DNA of 64,000 nucleotides from Kribbella pratensis (GCF_004366075.1 NZ_SODU01000001.1:1881134-1945133), one strand, 5' to 3'. Positions 7,626 through 15,246 are shown, counted from the first letter of the stretch. The notes: generated by a model from the letters alone, not told the origin. Translations and numbers: made by a program.

Positions 7626-8569
7626 AACTCGAAGTCCTCCACGTCCCGGACTGCCCGAACCTGGTGCCGATGCTGCAACGGCTCGCCGAGGCCAGCGACC
7701 TGCATGTGACCACCCGGTTGATCGAAACCGACGCCGACGCCGCTGAGTTCGGCATGGCCGGCTCCCCGACCCTGCTGATCGACGGGGTCGACCCGTTCGC
7801 CGCCGGCCACGACTGCGGCTGCGGGGTTTCGTGCCGCCTCTACCGCGACCCCGACGGGCGGATAGTGCCGGCACCGTCAGTCGAGCAGCTGCGCGTCGCG
7901 ATCACGGCAGCCGGCCAGCGTCACGACAGCACCACCCCCGAGGAGGTGCTGAGCGCGTGGCGGACCCGCGCCCTGCCGCTGGACCCCACCGAGAAAGCGG
8001 TGCACCAGGCGATCCTGCGCGCGTTCGCCACCAGCGGGCATCCGCCCACCCCGAGCGACCTCGACGCCCTCACCGCCGACAGCGACCGCGGCACCAGCGA
8101 GATCCTCACCGCACTGCACGACGTCGACGCGATCCAGCTGGCTCCCAGCGGCCACATCGCGCTGGCCTACCCGTTCTCCGCTACGCCGACCCGCCACCGG
8201 GTCCGCATCGATGACCGCGTCGACGCCTACGCGATGTGCGCGATCGACGCACTCGGCATCGCCGCCATGCTCGACCAAGACACCCGGATCGAGTCCTTCG
8301 ACGTCACCACCGGCGAACAAGTCACCGTCACCACCACCGCCGGCCGAGCCGTTTGGGAACCGCCCGGTGCGGTGGTGTTCGTCGGCGCCGGCACAGGAGG
8401 TGGGCCGTCGGCCGACTGCTGCTGTGACTACCTCAACTTCTTCGCCACGAACGCGGCCGCCCAGGCTTGGACCACCGAACACCCCCAGATTCCGGGCCAG
8501 ATCCTCGACCAGGCCGAAGCAGAGGAACTCGGCAACCGCCTCTTCGGGCACCTGCTCACCACGGCCTGA
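7622..8569 (+). CDS. merB: Alkylmercury lyase with N-terminal thioredoxin-like extension
   Basis: Organomercurial lyase breaks carbon-mercury bonds, releasing Hg(II). The C-terminal 200 residues match MerB: AYAMCAIDALGI carries the catalytic Cys206 and Asp209, and SADCCCDYLNFF carries the second catalytic Cys among 266-268. The first 95 residues are an extra domain (MKLEVLHVPDCPNL, then GMAGSPTLLIDGVDPF) that looks like a thioredoxin/glutaredoxin fold, with a Cys cluster HDCGCGVSC at residues 64-71; it may deliver or hold the metal. Total length is 315, against about 210 for plain MerB. It is translationally coupled to merR. No merA reductase or mer transporter is nearby, so the locus could cleave organomercury but not reduce the ion. 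Confidence 0.85.
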   Translation: MKLEVLHVPDCPNLVPMLQRLAEASDLHVTTRLIETDADAAEFGMAGSPTLLIDGVDPFAAGHDCGCGVSCRLYRDPDGRIVPAPSVEQLRVAITAAGQRHDSTTPEEVLSAWRTRALPLDPTEKAVHQAILRAFATSGHPPTPSDLDALTADSDRGTSEILTALHDVDAIQLAPSGHIALAYPFSATPTRHRVRIDDRVDAYAMCAIDALGIAAMLDQDTRIESFDVTTGEQVTVTTTAGRAVWEPPGAVVFVGAGTGGGPSADCCCDYLNFFATNAAAQAWTTEHPQIPGQILDQAEAEELGNRLFGHLLTTA

Positions 8570-8574
8570 CCGGG

Positions 8575-8874
8575 CTACGGCAACCGCCGGTCGATCCGCC
8601 GCAACAGGCCACCAATCACCGGAAGCTCGTGCCAGCGGTGGCCGATCACCCACTTCCGCGCCGAGCGCACCATTCCGCGCAGCCGCGTTCCGCGGGACGG
8701 GTGCAGCTGATCTTCGCGCTCTTCGGCCCTGCGTTGCAGGAACCGGGCGCACCCCAGACAGACACCGACCTCGGGGTGGGCACCCAACCGCACCAGGTCC
8801 CTGTCATCGAACTCACGGGCACAACACCAGCACACCGGCGTCGATTGCTGGACACTCTCCGGCGCAACAGTCAT
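8575..8874 (-). CDS. Small Cys-rich conserved-type protein, function unknown
   Basis: A 99-residue soluble protein starting at ATG 8874 with GGAGG eight bases upstream. It holds two cysteine pairs, CWCCAREFDDRD and GVCLGCARF, about 35 residues apart, which would form a zinc-binding knuckle. A basic C-terminus follows (RLRGMVRSARKWVIGHRW). I do not recognise the family. It converges on the merB gene with a gap of only five bases and has no partner. Confidence 0.55.
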   Translation of the reverse strand: MTVAPESVQQSTPVCWCCAREFDDRDLVRLGAHPEVGVCLGCARFLQRRAEEREDQLHPSRGTRLRGMVRSARKWVIGHRWHELPVIGGLLRRIDRRLP

Positions 8875-8989
8875 ACGCCCATCCTCCGCGCCGCCACCGC
8901 CAATAGCTATCAACCCGGAACGAGCCCATCGACATCGCGCTCCCGAGTCCTAACCTCGAAGTAGGTCACGAACCAGCGAGGTGGAAGCG

Positions 8990-9283
8990 ATGCTGACGCG
9001 AACTCCCCAATTGCGGATCTCCGGGCACGGTGCAGGCCTGCGCCTCAAGCACCGCGGCAGCTGGCAGCGCGATCCGCTCCAGGCGGTCCAGGAATGCTGC
9101 CGAGCCTCGACCGCGCTCGACAAGGCACTCGGCGAAGCTGTCCGAGAAGCCCTCGCGACAGGCGCCTCATGGCACGACATCGGACTGGCGCTCGGCGTCA
9201 CCGAGAACGCCCAAACAGACCAAGACGTCATCAACGCCCTCGGCCAGGCAAAGCGCGCCGTCTGGAGCCGGTACTGGAAGTAG
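8990..9283 (+). CDS. Small protein with HTH-like segment, function unknown
   Basis: A 97-residue protein. Its C-terminal half (LGEAVREALATGASWHDIGL then ALGVTENAQTDQDVINALGQ) resembles the sigma-4-like or ClpN-associated HTH in which a helix, GxSWxxIGxxLGV, and a recognition helix follow each other. ATG 8990 was chosen over GTG 8981 because GAGGTGG precedes it. It ends 36 bases before the second ligase fragment, on the opposite strand. A role in regulation is only an inference. Confidence 0.5.
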   Translation: MLTRTPQLRISGHGAGLRLKHRGSWQRDPLQAVQECCRASTALDKALGEAVREALATGASWHDIGLALGVTENAQTDQDVINALGQAKRAVWSRYWK

Positions 9284-9319
9284 CCCCCGCCGGGACGCAT
9301 CACCGGCGTTTGACAGAGT

Positions 9320-9454
9320 TCAGTGAAGGAAACCGTCCCACTTCAACTCATACCTGGCACCGCCTGGCATGGCGTGCGGCCCGGGCAGTTCTTCCTCCGC
9401 CCGGGCGAGTTCCAGACCTACGGGCCCGGTCAGATCAGGCACCGGCCTGGCCAT
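9320..9454 (-). pseudogene. N-terminal fragment of ATP-dependent DNA ligase, copy 2
   Basis: This 44-residue open frame begins at ATG 9454 with AGGAG directly upstream and reads PVPDLTGPVGLELARAEEEL then HAMPGGARYELKWDGF. It ends LH-stop immediately after the active-site Lys motif. It closely matches the start of the copy at 6365-7048 but has nothing beyond motif I, so it cannot be an enzyme. The last codons and the following 25 bases resemble those of copy 3 at 11686. The interval 9455-9725 holds no gene I can support. Confidence 0.75.
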
Positions 9455-9725
9455 CTCCTAAGTGTTGCCCTCGGCAAGCTCTGGCGCCACCCCGGCTGGT
9501 CCGCGGGGACGAGTTCGGCAACCTCATGTGGATGCGCCGGCCAGGTGGCACAGACTTGCATTACCTGCGGCCTTCAAGCGCAACTTCTCGAGGCACAGAC
9601 ACCGACTGTCGATCGGCCTGCATTGGAGTCACCCCCACAGTGCGGAGCCCGTCCCTCGCTGGGGCGAGGCGGTCGTAGAGGGCGTCCCGGCGGTGGCCGC
9701 GACGGCGGCCTACCCCCGCGGTCGG

Positions 9726-10295
9726 TCAGCGGGCGGTGAGCCCGGTGAGCAGGAGGGCGAGCCATCGGGCGCGGGCGGTGGGTGGCTGGTCGGCGGGGAG
9801 GGTGTAGAGCATCAGGTACAGGTCGTCGACGGTGAAGTCGGCGCGCAGACCGCCCTGGGCTTGTGCGGTGCGGATGAGCTGGCCGAGGGCCTGGGTGACG
9901 CGGGTCTCCACCTCCTGCATGGCGGGGTGGGCTGCGTGGTCGGCGCCGAGCGCGTACGCGGCTGCTTTGACGGCGCGGTTGTGGGCGACGGTGTCCATCA
10001 CGCGGCTGAGGAAGCCGGTGAGCTCCGCCATGGCGGGTGAACCCTGGCGCGCGCGTTGCAGGCACTCTTCGGCGTCGTCGGCGAGTGTTTCGAACGAGGT
10101 GGCGACCACGGCTGTGACCAGGTCGCTCTTGTTCGGGAAGTGTTTGTACAGAGTTCCGACCGCGACGCCCGCAGCAGCGGCTATCTGCTCCATCGACACC
10201 TCGGGCCCGTGCTCGGTGATCTGCTCATGCGCCGCGGTCATGATCCGGGCGCGGTTGCGGGCCGCGTCGGCACGCAGCGGTCGGGGTGAGGTCAT
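9726..10295 (-). CDS. TetR-family transcriptional regulator
   Basis: A 189-residue repressor starting at ATG 10295 (MTSPRPLRADAARNR); an upstream in-frame GTG at 10313 is possible. The N-terminal HTH is clear: RIMTAAHEQITEHGPEVSME then QIAAAAGVAVGTLYKHF near residues 30-55. The C-terminal ligand domain is helical (VDDLYLMLYTL). It is divergent from the dehydrogenase gene, and a perfect long palindrome lies between them, so it very likely represses both itself and its neighbour. Confidence 0.9.
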   Translation of the reverse strand: MTSPRPLRADAARNRARIMTAAHEQITEHGPEVSMEQIAAAAGVAVGTLYKHFPNKSDLVTAVVATSFETLADDAEECLQRARQGSPAMAELTGFLSRVMDTVAHNRAVKAAAYALGADHAAHPAMQEVETRVTQALGQLIRTAQAQGGLRADFTVDDLYLMLYTLPADQPPTARARWLALLLTGLTAR

Positions 10296-10324
10296 GGAGC
10301 CCTCCGGGACCATTTGACGAAAGA

Positions 10325-10362
10325 TGAATGATGCTTCACTCTACATGGTGAAGCATCATTCA
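10325..10362. promoter_or_regulatory. Perfect 15-bp inverted repeat, TetR operator
   Basis: TGAATGATGCTTCAC (10325-10339) and its exact complement GTGAAGCATCATTCA (10348-10362) are separated by eight bases. The site lies between the divergent TetR and dehydrogenase genes, 17 bases before the latter's ATG. This is the expected position of a self-regulating TetR operator. Confidence 0.85.
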
Positions 10363-10379
10363 CGTTACGGAGGTTGATC

Positions 10380-11303
10380 ATGGCCAGCACGACCGACCGG
10401 TGGACCGAACAGGACATCCCAGCCCAGGACGGCAGGGTCGCTGTCGTCACGGGCGCCAACAGCGGCCTCGGGATGCAGACCGCGCGGGCCCTGGCTGAGC
10501 ATGGCGCGCACGTCGTCCTCGCCGTGCGCAACCTCGACAAGGGCCGCGAGGCCCTCGCCCGCATCAGCGAGCGTGCCCCAGGCGCCAAGCTCAGCCTCCA
10601 GCGCCTGGACCTTGCCTCCCTCAAATCGGTACGCGCGGCCGCCGACGAGCTGCACGCGGCGCATCCGAAGATCGACCTGCTCATCAACAACGCGGGCGTG
10701 ATGTTCACACCCCGGCAGAAGACCGAGGACGGGTTCGACATGCAGTTCGGGGTCAACCACCTCGGGCACTTCGCGCTCACCGGCCTGCTGCTGGACCTGA
10801 TGCTGCGCGTGCCCGGCTCCCGGGTGGTCACCGTCAGCAGCTTCGGCCACCGCATCCGCGCCGACATCCACTTCGACGACCTGCAGTTCGACCGCTCCTA
10901 CAACCGGGTTGTCGCCTACGGTCAGGCCAAGCTGGCCAACCTGATGTTCACCTACGAACTCCAGCGCCGCCTCGCCCCGCACCACACCACCATCGCCGCC
11001 GCCGCGCATCCCGGCGCGTCGGATACCGAACTCACTCAGAACATGAGCGGCCTGGCGCGCAAGGGGGCCGAACTGGTCCAGCCTCTGCTGACCCAGCCGG
11101 CCGCCATGGGAGCGCTGCCCACCCTGAGGGCGGCCACCGATCCCGCCGTCACCGGAGGCCAGTTCTACGGCCCCAACGGCATGGGCGGAACCCGCGGATA
11201 CCCCGAGGTGGTCACCTCCAGCAAGAAGTCCCGCGACACGACCGTCCAGCAGCGCCTGTGGGCCGTGTCCGAGCAGCTCACCGACGTCCGGTTCTCCGTC
11301 TGA
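10380..11303 (+). CDS. Short-chain dehydrogenase/reductase
   Basis: A 307-residue NAD(P)-dependent oxidoreductase of the retinol-dehydrogenase-like SDR subgroup. Visible motifs are the nucleotide-binding VVTGANSGLG (about residues 23-32), the structural LLINNAGVM, the catalytic Ser in VVTVSSFGHR, and the Tyr-Lys pair in YGQAKLAN. ATG 10380 is preferred to TTG 10374 because GGAGG lies six bases upstream. The substrate is unknown. The gene is divergent from a TetR regulator with a perfect operator between them, which suggests induction by a small lipophilic compound. Confidence 0.9.
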   Translation: MASTTDRWTEQDIPAQDGRVAVVTGANSGLGMQTARALAEHGAHVVLAVRNLDKGREALARISERAPGAKLSLQRLDLASLKSVRAAADELHAAHPKIDLLINNAGVMFTPRQKTEDGFDMQFGVNHLGHFALTGLLLDLMLRVPGSRVVTVSSFGHRIRADIHFDDLQFDRSYNRVVAYGQAKLANLMFTYELQRRLAPHHTTIAAAAHPGASDTELTQNMSGLARKGAELVQPLLTQPAAMGALPTLRAATDPAVTGGQFYGPNGMGGTRGYPEVVTSSKKSRDTTVQQRLWAVSEQLTDVRFSV

Positions 11304-11442
11304 GGCCTCCACCCGCGATCGGCCGACCAAGAGGAGAGCGTCGGCCTGCGCTGCTACTCGCGGACCCTGGAGGACCGTGGCCGACTATGCCCCTGGCGGC
11401 GTGGGCGCCGGGACGGCGGTAGGGCACACCGGTGACAGCAGG

Positions 11443-11682
11443 TCAGCGGCGCGCGTCGCCGGGTGCGAGCAGGCTGGTGACCTCGGCGATCGCTTCCGCC
11501 GACGGGTGGAAGTAGCGCCGTACCTTCTCCGGCTTCTTGTGCCGGGACTTGGCCATCAGCATCGGCAGGCCGGCCCCGGCCTCGCCGAGGTGGGTGAGCC
11601 CGGAATGCCGGTATTCGTGGAGGTCCCAGCCCGTGCCCGGTACGCCGACGAAAGGGTGTCGGGAGCGCCACCGCGCTTGACT
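11443..11682 (-). pseudogene. Tyrosine integrase, C-terminal catalytic fragment
   Basis: The minus frame reads [20 protein letters not shown] then [20 protein letters not shown] and ends at stop 11443-11445. These are the HxxR, H/W and Tyr boxes of a phage-type integrase, here of a different subfamily from the one at 2840-3576. Everything upstream of this catalytic end is missing. In its place, in the same reading frame but separated by one TGA, stands the N-terminal ligase fragment. This is therefore a ligase-integrase junction left by recombination or deletion. The interval 11304-11442 holds no gene. Confidence 0.75.
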
Positions 11683-11685
11683 TGT

Positions 11686-11850
11686 TCAGTGAAGGTAGCC
11701 ATCCCACTTCACCTCATACCGTGATCCACCCGGCATCGCCCGCGGTCCGGGGATCTGGTCGACCGATCTCGCCAGCGCAACCTCGACCGGCCCGGCCAAG
11801 TCGGCGGGGATCCGCACCTCGGTCTCAGTTCGCCGACGCGCGGGACTCAT
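11686..11850 (-). pseudogene. N-terminal fragment of ATP-dependent DNA ligase, copy 3
   Basis: A 54-residue frame from ATG 11850 reads RIPADLAGPVEVALARSVDQ then RAMPGGSRYEVKWDGY and stops LH-stop, exactly where copy 2 stops. It is clearly the same family as 6365-7048 but a different sequence from both other copies, so it is not a recent duplicate. It is followed in frame by the integrase C-terminus. The interval 11851-12090 contains no gene I can support. Confidence 0.75.
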
Positions 11851-12090
11851 CGCTACTCCAGCTGCGCCAGCCCGTCCAACGCGGCCACACAACAATCCGC
11901 GGGCTTGTCACGGGCAGCGGCGCGGCGCGTAACGGGCAGCAGCGATGGATGGACTGGGAACCGGTGCATATTCAAAGTGCGCGGTATTCCGGTCCGCCTT
12001 GGGCAAACGTGGACTGGATCACTGGCTCTGGGTTCATCAGCAGTGTTGGTCATTAGGGCGTCGGGGGCATTCTCGTCGACAAGGGAACGC

Positions 12091-12477
12091 TCAAACGCGT
12101 GTGAGCCCGGATGCCTGGAATATCCGCTCCTGGCCCGTGCACGAGACGACGTCGATCCGGGCTATGTCTACGAAGCCTCCACCGACGGCTATCTCTTCGC
12201 CTGGCCGGCAGGCCAGCTGTCCTGTTGCATCAATCAGGGCGGGTGTGCCGTCACGGAGTGCGACACTCCAGCCTGGGGGCCAGGCCACGTCGATGTCGAC
12301 GAGGCGGTCGGGGTCGGCAGGAGTGCTCATGGGGGTGCGGACTACCAGGCAGTTTGTTGAAGTATCGATCTCGAGGGTTCCGGGCAACCGGGCCTGTAAG
12401 TCCACAGTAGGGGCTTCACGTTGAACAGTCAGACCAGGCATCGCAGCATCGGGGCTCCGCTTCGCGTCGCGATTCAT
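12091..12477 (-). CDS. Hypothetical protein
   Basis: A 128-residue protein of unknown function starting at ATG 12477 with GGAG eight bases upstream. It is beta-rich (TLEIDTSTNCLVVRTPMSTP, then WPPGWSVALRDGTPALIDAT) with no signal peptide and two cysteines. The frame stays open upstream to a TTG at 12621, giving a 176-residue alternative, but a repeated palindromic motif lies in that stretch, which fits a promoter region better. No paralogue was recognised in the window. Confidence 0.5.
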   Translation of the reverse strand: MNRDAKRSPDAAMPGLTVQREAPTVDLQARLPGTLEIDTSTNCLVVRTPMSTPADPDRLVDIDVAWPPGWSVALRDGTPALIDATGQLACRPGEEIAVGGGFVDIARIDVVSCTGQERIFQASGLTRV

Positions 12478-12496
12478 CGGATCATCTCCAGGCTGT

Positions 12497-12638
12497 TGCA
12501 TTAGATGCATCAATGTTGCCCTGAACCCGTCTGCGCAGGTCAGTGGCTGGCGACGGTCAAACCCGCACTCTCGTTGTACCTCCCTGACCAGCGCGATTAG
12601 CCGATCCAGCCCAGGGAGCAATTTTGCATCAGATGCAA
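12497..12638. promoter_or_regulatory. Two copies of a TTGCATYAGATGCA palindrome upstream of the hypothetical gene
   Basis: TTGCATCAGATGCAA (12624-12638) is a perfect 7+1+7 palindrome. A near copy, TGCATTAGATGCA (12497-12509), lies 127 bases nearer to the gene at 12091-12477. Two matching dyads ahead of one start codon suggest a regulator binding site, possibly with DNA looping. No adjacent regulator gene is evident. Confidence 0.45.
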
Positions 12639-12726
12639 TTCATCCTGTTTGTGCTCCGGGACCTTGGCCCCGTGGCACTTCCCGCACCGCCAGATGCCGG
12701 CCACGGCACCAGCATTCGCTCGTGAC

Positions 12727-12930
12727 TCAGCTCATGTCACCGTACGGCGGTCGGTTCGGCGGCGACAGCGCGATCCCCTCGGCGTGTGCCTTGGAACGGA
12801 TGGCGTCCTCGGTGCGGTTGAGCCTGATGCTCATCACCCCGACCGGGGTGTTGCCTGCGGCTAGTTCCCGCAGCTACTGCACCTGGTCGTCGGTCCACGC
12901 CTTGCCGCTGCTCGATTTCGTCTCAGACAT
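12727..12930 (-). pseudogene. Small SANT/HTH-like protein interrupted by an amber codon
   Basis: The 68-codon frame opens at ATG 12930 (MSETKSSSGKAWTDDQVQ), meets TAG at 12876-12874 (codon 19), then continues in frame LRELAAGNTPVGVMSIRLNR and TEDAIRSKAHAEGIALSPPN to stop 12727. Residues W12 to about 50 resemble a Myb/SANT-like helical repeat seen in small bacterial proteins. A single C-to-T change would turn a Gln codon into this TAG. It is therefore an almost intact small gene killed by one substitution; suppression of the amber is an unlikely alternative. Confidence 0.65.
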
Positions 12931-13007
12931 GGTGAGGGTCCTTCGCCATACGGGACTGTTGCTCATGGCACCGATACCCAGCCTGACACGCCTCAGCTAG
13001 GGAACGC

Positions 13008-13481
13008 GTGGCTACAGTCAGTAGCGCGGTGCATCACAGGCCAACCCGCAACCTTCCCGTGGCCGTCGGACTACACCGTCTCGGAGCGCGCGATAGGTGG
13101 AAACTGTCGGCAGCCGGTGGGATCGTGTTGTGGTATGGAGCGCCGGGGGATGCCGTGCTGCGGGCGGGTGGAGACGACTTGTACTTGCTCGGTGTACAGG
13201 TGACGTGCCGTTGGCTGGCTGGGGTGATCAAGGTAGTGGAGGGTCCGTCCGGACGTGTGGCGCTGGCGTCGCCGGCGCCGATCACCCGCCGCGAGGAACG
13301 GGGGTACGAGGAGCTGATCGCGGCGGAGACGGACGCAGCCGAGCGTGCGGTCGCGCAGGATCGGAAGGATCGCGGCGCCGAGTTCGTGGCTGGCGCACAT
13401 GCCACGTTGGCCTGGGCCTGGCGGTGGTCGGGGGTTCCGCCGATCGATGTGGAGCAGTTCCAGGTGAAGCGGACGGGGTAG
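13008..13481 (+). CDS. Hypothetical protein
   Basis: A 157-residue open frame; the N-terminal 20 residues have poor coding character and the true start may lie further in. The better-supported part contains a hydrophobic beta region (IVLWYGAPGDAVLRAGGDDL and VTCRWLAGVIKVVEG) and an acidic amphipathic helix (GYEELIAAETDAAERAVAQD). No motif is recognised. It ends 15 bases before the hairpin at 13497-13535, which would terminate its transcript. Confidence 0.45.
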   Translation: MATVSSAVHHRPTRNLPVAVGLHRLGARDRWKLSAAGGIVLWYGAPGDAVLRAGGDDLYLLGVQVTCRWLAGVIKVVEGPSGRVALASPAPITRREERGYEELIAAETDAAERAVAQDRKDRGAEFVAGAHATLAWAWRWSGVPPIDVEQFQVKRTG

Positions 13482-13496
13482 AGGTCGCTGCACCCA

Positions 13497-13535
13497 GGGG
13501 GCCACAAGGAGCCGTTAAGGCTTCTTGTGGCCCCC
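13497..13535. terminator. 17-bp stem hairpin terminator
   Basis: GGGGGCCACAAGGAGCC pairs with GGCTTCTTGTGGCCCCC across the loop GTTAA, with one mismatch. It lies directly after the hypothetical gene ending at 13481. Most of it belongs to the direct repeat that recurs at 15128. Confidence 0.65.
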
Positions 13536-13580
13536 GTTGTGCGTGTGGCGAGCATGCGCTGGCCTGGTGGTCAGGCGCTG
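13501..13580 (+). repeat. 80-bp direct repeat, left copy
   Basis: This copy starts GCCACAAGGAGCCGTTAAGG and ends CTGGTGGTCAGGCGCTG. It is identical to 15128-15210 apart from an inserted GC in the hairpin loop and one extra G. The two copies flank exactly the HxlR regulator and the metallo-hydrolase. It includes the terminator stem and 45 further bases with no obvious function. Confidence 0.85.
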
Positions 13581-13595
13581 TGCTGGCGTGCTCCC

Positions 13596-14042
13596 CTACG
13601 CGGCGCGCTCCACGCGGACATTGTCCGCCTTGACCAGCTTGCCGTTCTCATCGACGAACTCCAGGTGAGCGCTGCTGCCACTCGACACCGAGACGAACCC
13701 GACCTTCGGGCGAGCGCCGAGATCGAGGTGCGTTTCACCCCACTGCGCCAGCGCCGCAAGGATGGGCAACGCGTCGCGACCGGCCTGCGTAAGCCGGTAC
13801 TCCTCGCGCGTCCGCTCCCCTTCCTCCTGGTATGCCTGGCGCTCCAGGAGCCCAGCCTCTACCAGCACCTCAAGGCGCGCGCCGAGCGTGGCGGTCGGTA
13901 TGCCGATGCGCTGAAACTCCGCGAACCTCGTGCTCCCCACGAACGCCTCGCGCAGCAGGAGCAGGTTCCACTTCTGCCCGAGAACTGCGAGGGCGCCCGC
14001 GATGGGACAGGTCTTGTTCGCCGGCAACAGCATCGCATCCAT
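13596..14042 (-). CDS. HxlR-family transcriptional regulator
   Basis: A 148-residue winged-helix regulator. The family signature is visible: CPIAGALAVLGQKWNLLLLR (residues 12-31), TRFAEFQRIGIPTATLGARL, then VEAGLLERQAY and the wing EEYRLTQAG. Cys12 is the conserved redox-type cysteine found in many HxlR/HypR sensors of electrophiles. The C-terminal 40 residues are an extension that is not part of the HTH. It is divergent from the metallo-hydrolase gene across 137 bases, suggesting that it controls that gene in response to a reactive compound. Confidence 0.88.
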   Translation of the reverse strand: MDAMLLPANKTCPIAGALAVLGQKWNLLLLREAFVGSTRFAEFQRIGIPTATLGARLEVLVEAGLLERQAYQEEGERTREEYRLTQAGRDALPILAALAQWGETHLDLGARPKVGFVSVSSGSSAHLEFVDENGKLVKADNVRVERAA

Positions 14043-14179
14043 GACACCAAGTCTAGCCCCCTGACTTTAAAGATCGAACCCAGGATGCTAGCGTCAATGT
14101 CTGAAGCCAGGCGTTCGGGCGTGCAGGAGCGGCCGACGAGATGGCGCCGAACAGAACTCATCCCCCAGGAGAAGCGGCC

Positions 14180-15028
14180 ATGCGCTCGCAGTTGAAGTAC
14201 GAAGTATGCGTCACCGACCCGATCCCCCAGAACGTCGCGCAGCCGGTTCCCAACGGCGAGCAGCGCATGTTCTCTCCCCTCTCCGTCACGCTCATCTCCG
14301 GCCAGTACGACGCGGCGCTCGTCGACCCGCCGATGACGATCGAGCAGACCGAACAAGTCGGCGACTGGATCGAGGCGAGCGGGAAGAACCTCACGCACAT
14401 CTTCGTCACGCACGGACACGGCGACCACTGGTTCGGCGCCGCGGAGCTCGCCGCACGCTTCGACGCGGCCGTCGTCGCGACGCCGGGAACCATCGAGCAG
14501 ATGAAGCTCAACGTCGCCATCCGGCCGGTCTTCTGGGACGCCCTGTTCCCCGGGCAGATTCCCGACACCGACGTGACGGCCGTGCCGCCGGTGGACAACG
14601 TCATCGAACTCGAGGGGCACAAGCTCTTCGTCATCGAGGTCGGACACTCCGACACCGAGGACACCAGCGTCTTGCACGTCCCGGCACTCAGCCTGGTTGT
14701 GGCCGGCGATGTCATCTACAACGGCGTACACCAGTTCCTGCGGGAAGCCGCCGGCGACGGCATCAAGCGGTGGCATGAGGCCATCGACATCGTCGCGGCC
14801 CTTGAGCCTCAGTACATTGTCACCGGCCACAAGAACAAACACCTCGACGACAATGCGGACCGCGTTGTCGCCGAAACGCGCTCCTATCTGAACGCGGCCG
14901 CGGAGCTACTCGGCCAGGAGCAGAACGCTCTGGGCTTCTTCAACGCGATGCTTCAGCGATTTCCAGAGCGTCTCAACGCCGGCGCACTGTGGGGCAGCGC
15001 AACCGCGCTCTACCCCGACCCGGCCTGA
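14180..15028 (+). CDS. MBL-fold metallo-hydrolase
   Basis: A 282-residue metallo-beta-lactamase-fold enzyme. The metal motif HGHGDHWFG follows FVT (about residue 76). Later ligands are in IEVGHSDTED, LVVAGDVIYN and IVTGHKN. ATG 14180 with AGGAG nine bases upstream is preferred to the longer frame from 14141. The fold includes glyoxalase II, lactonases and detoxifying hydrolases, and the substrate cannot be chosen. There is no signal peptide, so it acts in the cytoplasm. Its position opposite an HxlR regulator and between two copies of an 80-bp repeat suggests a small two-gene cassette. Confidence 0.88.
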   Translation: MRSQLKYEVCVTDPIPQNVAQPVPNGEQRMFSPLSVTLISGQYDAALVDPPMTIEQTEQVGDWIEASGKNLTHIFVTHGHGDHWFGAAELAARFDAAVVATPGTIEQMKLNVAIRPVFWDALFPGQIPDTDVTAVPPVDNVIELEGHKLFVIEVGHSDTEDTSVLHVPALSLVVAGDVIYNGVHQFLREAAGDGIKRWHEAIDIVAALEPQYIVTGHKNKHLDDNADRVVAETRSYLNAAAELLGQEQNALGFFNAMLQRFPERLNAGALWGSATALYPDPA

Positions 15029-15127
15029 GCCTCCGTGCCTGCTTACGAGCAGAGTGTCGGCCGTGCGCGGTCGAGGAGAAATGTTTGCATGGGGCCTTGC
15101 CCTTGACCTCGATGGTGCCGCGCGGGA

Positions 15128-15210
15128 GCCACAAGGAGCCGTTAAGGCGCTTCTTGTGGCCCCCGTTGTGCGTGTGGCGGAGCATGCGCTGGCCTGGTGG
15201 TCAGGCGCTG
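15128..15210 (+). repeat. 80-bp direct repeat, right copy
   Basis: Second copy of the repeat at 13501-13580, in the same orientation, with three additional bases. It lies 99 bases after the metallo-hydrolase stop. The hairpin here keeps its 5' arm but the loop is enlarged. Confidence 0.85.
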
Positions 15211-15246
15211 CAACAAGCCCTGCCGAGTATGCGCTACGCCCTGCGG

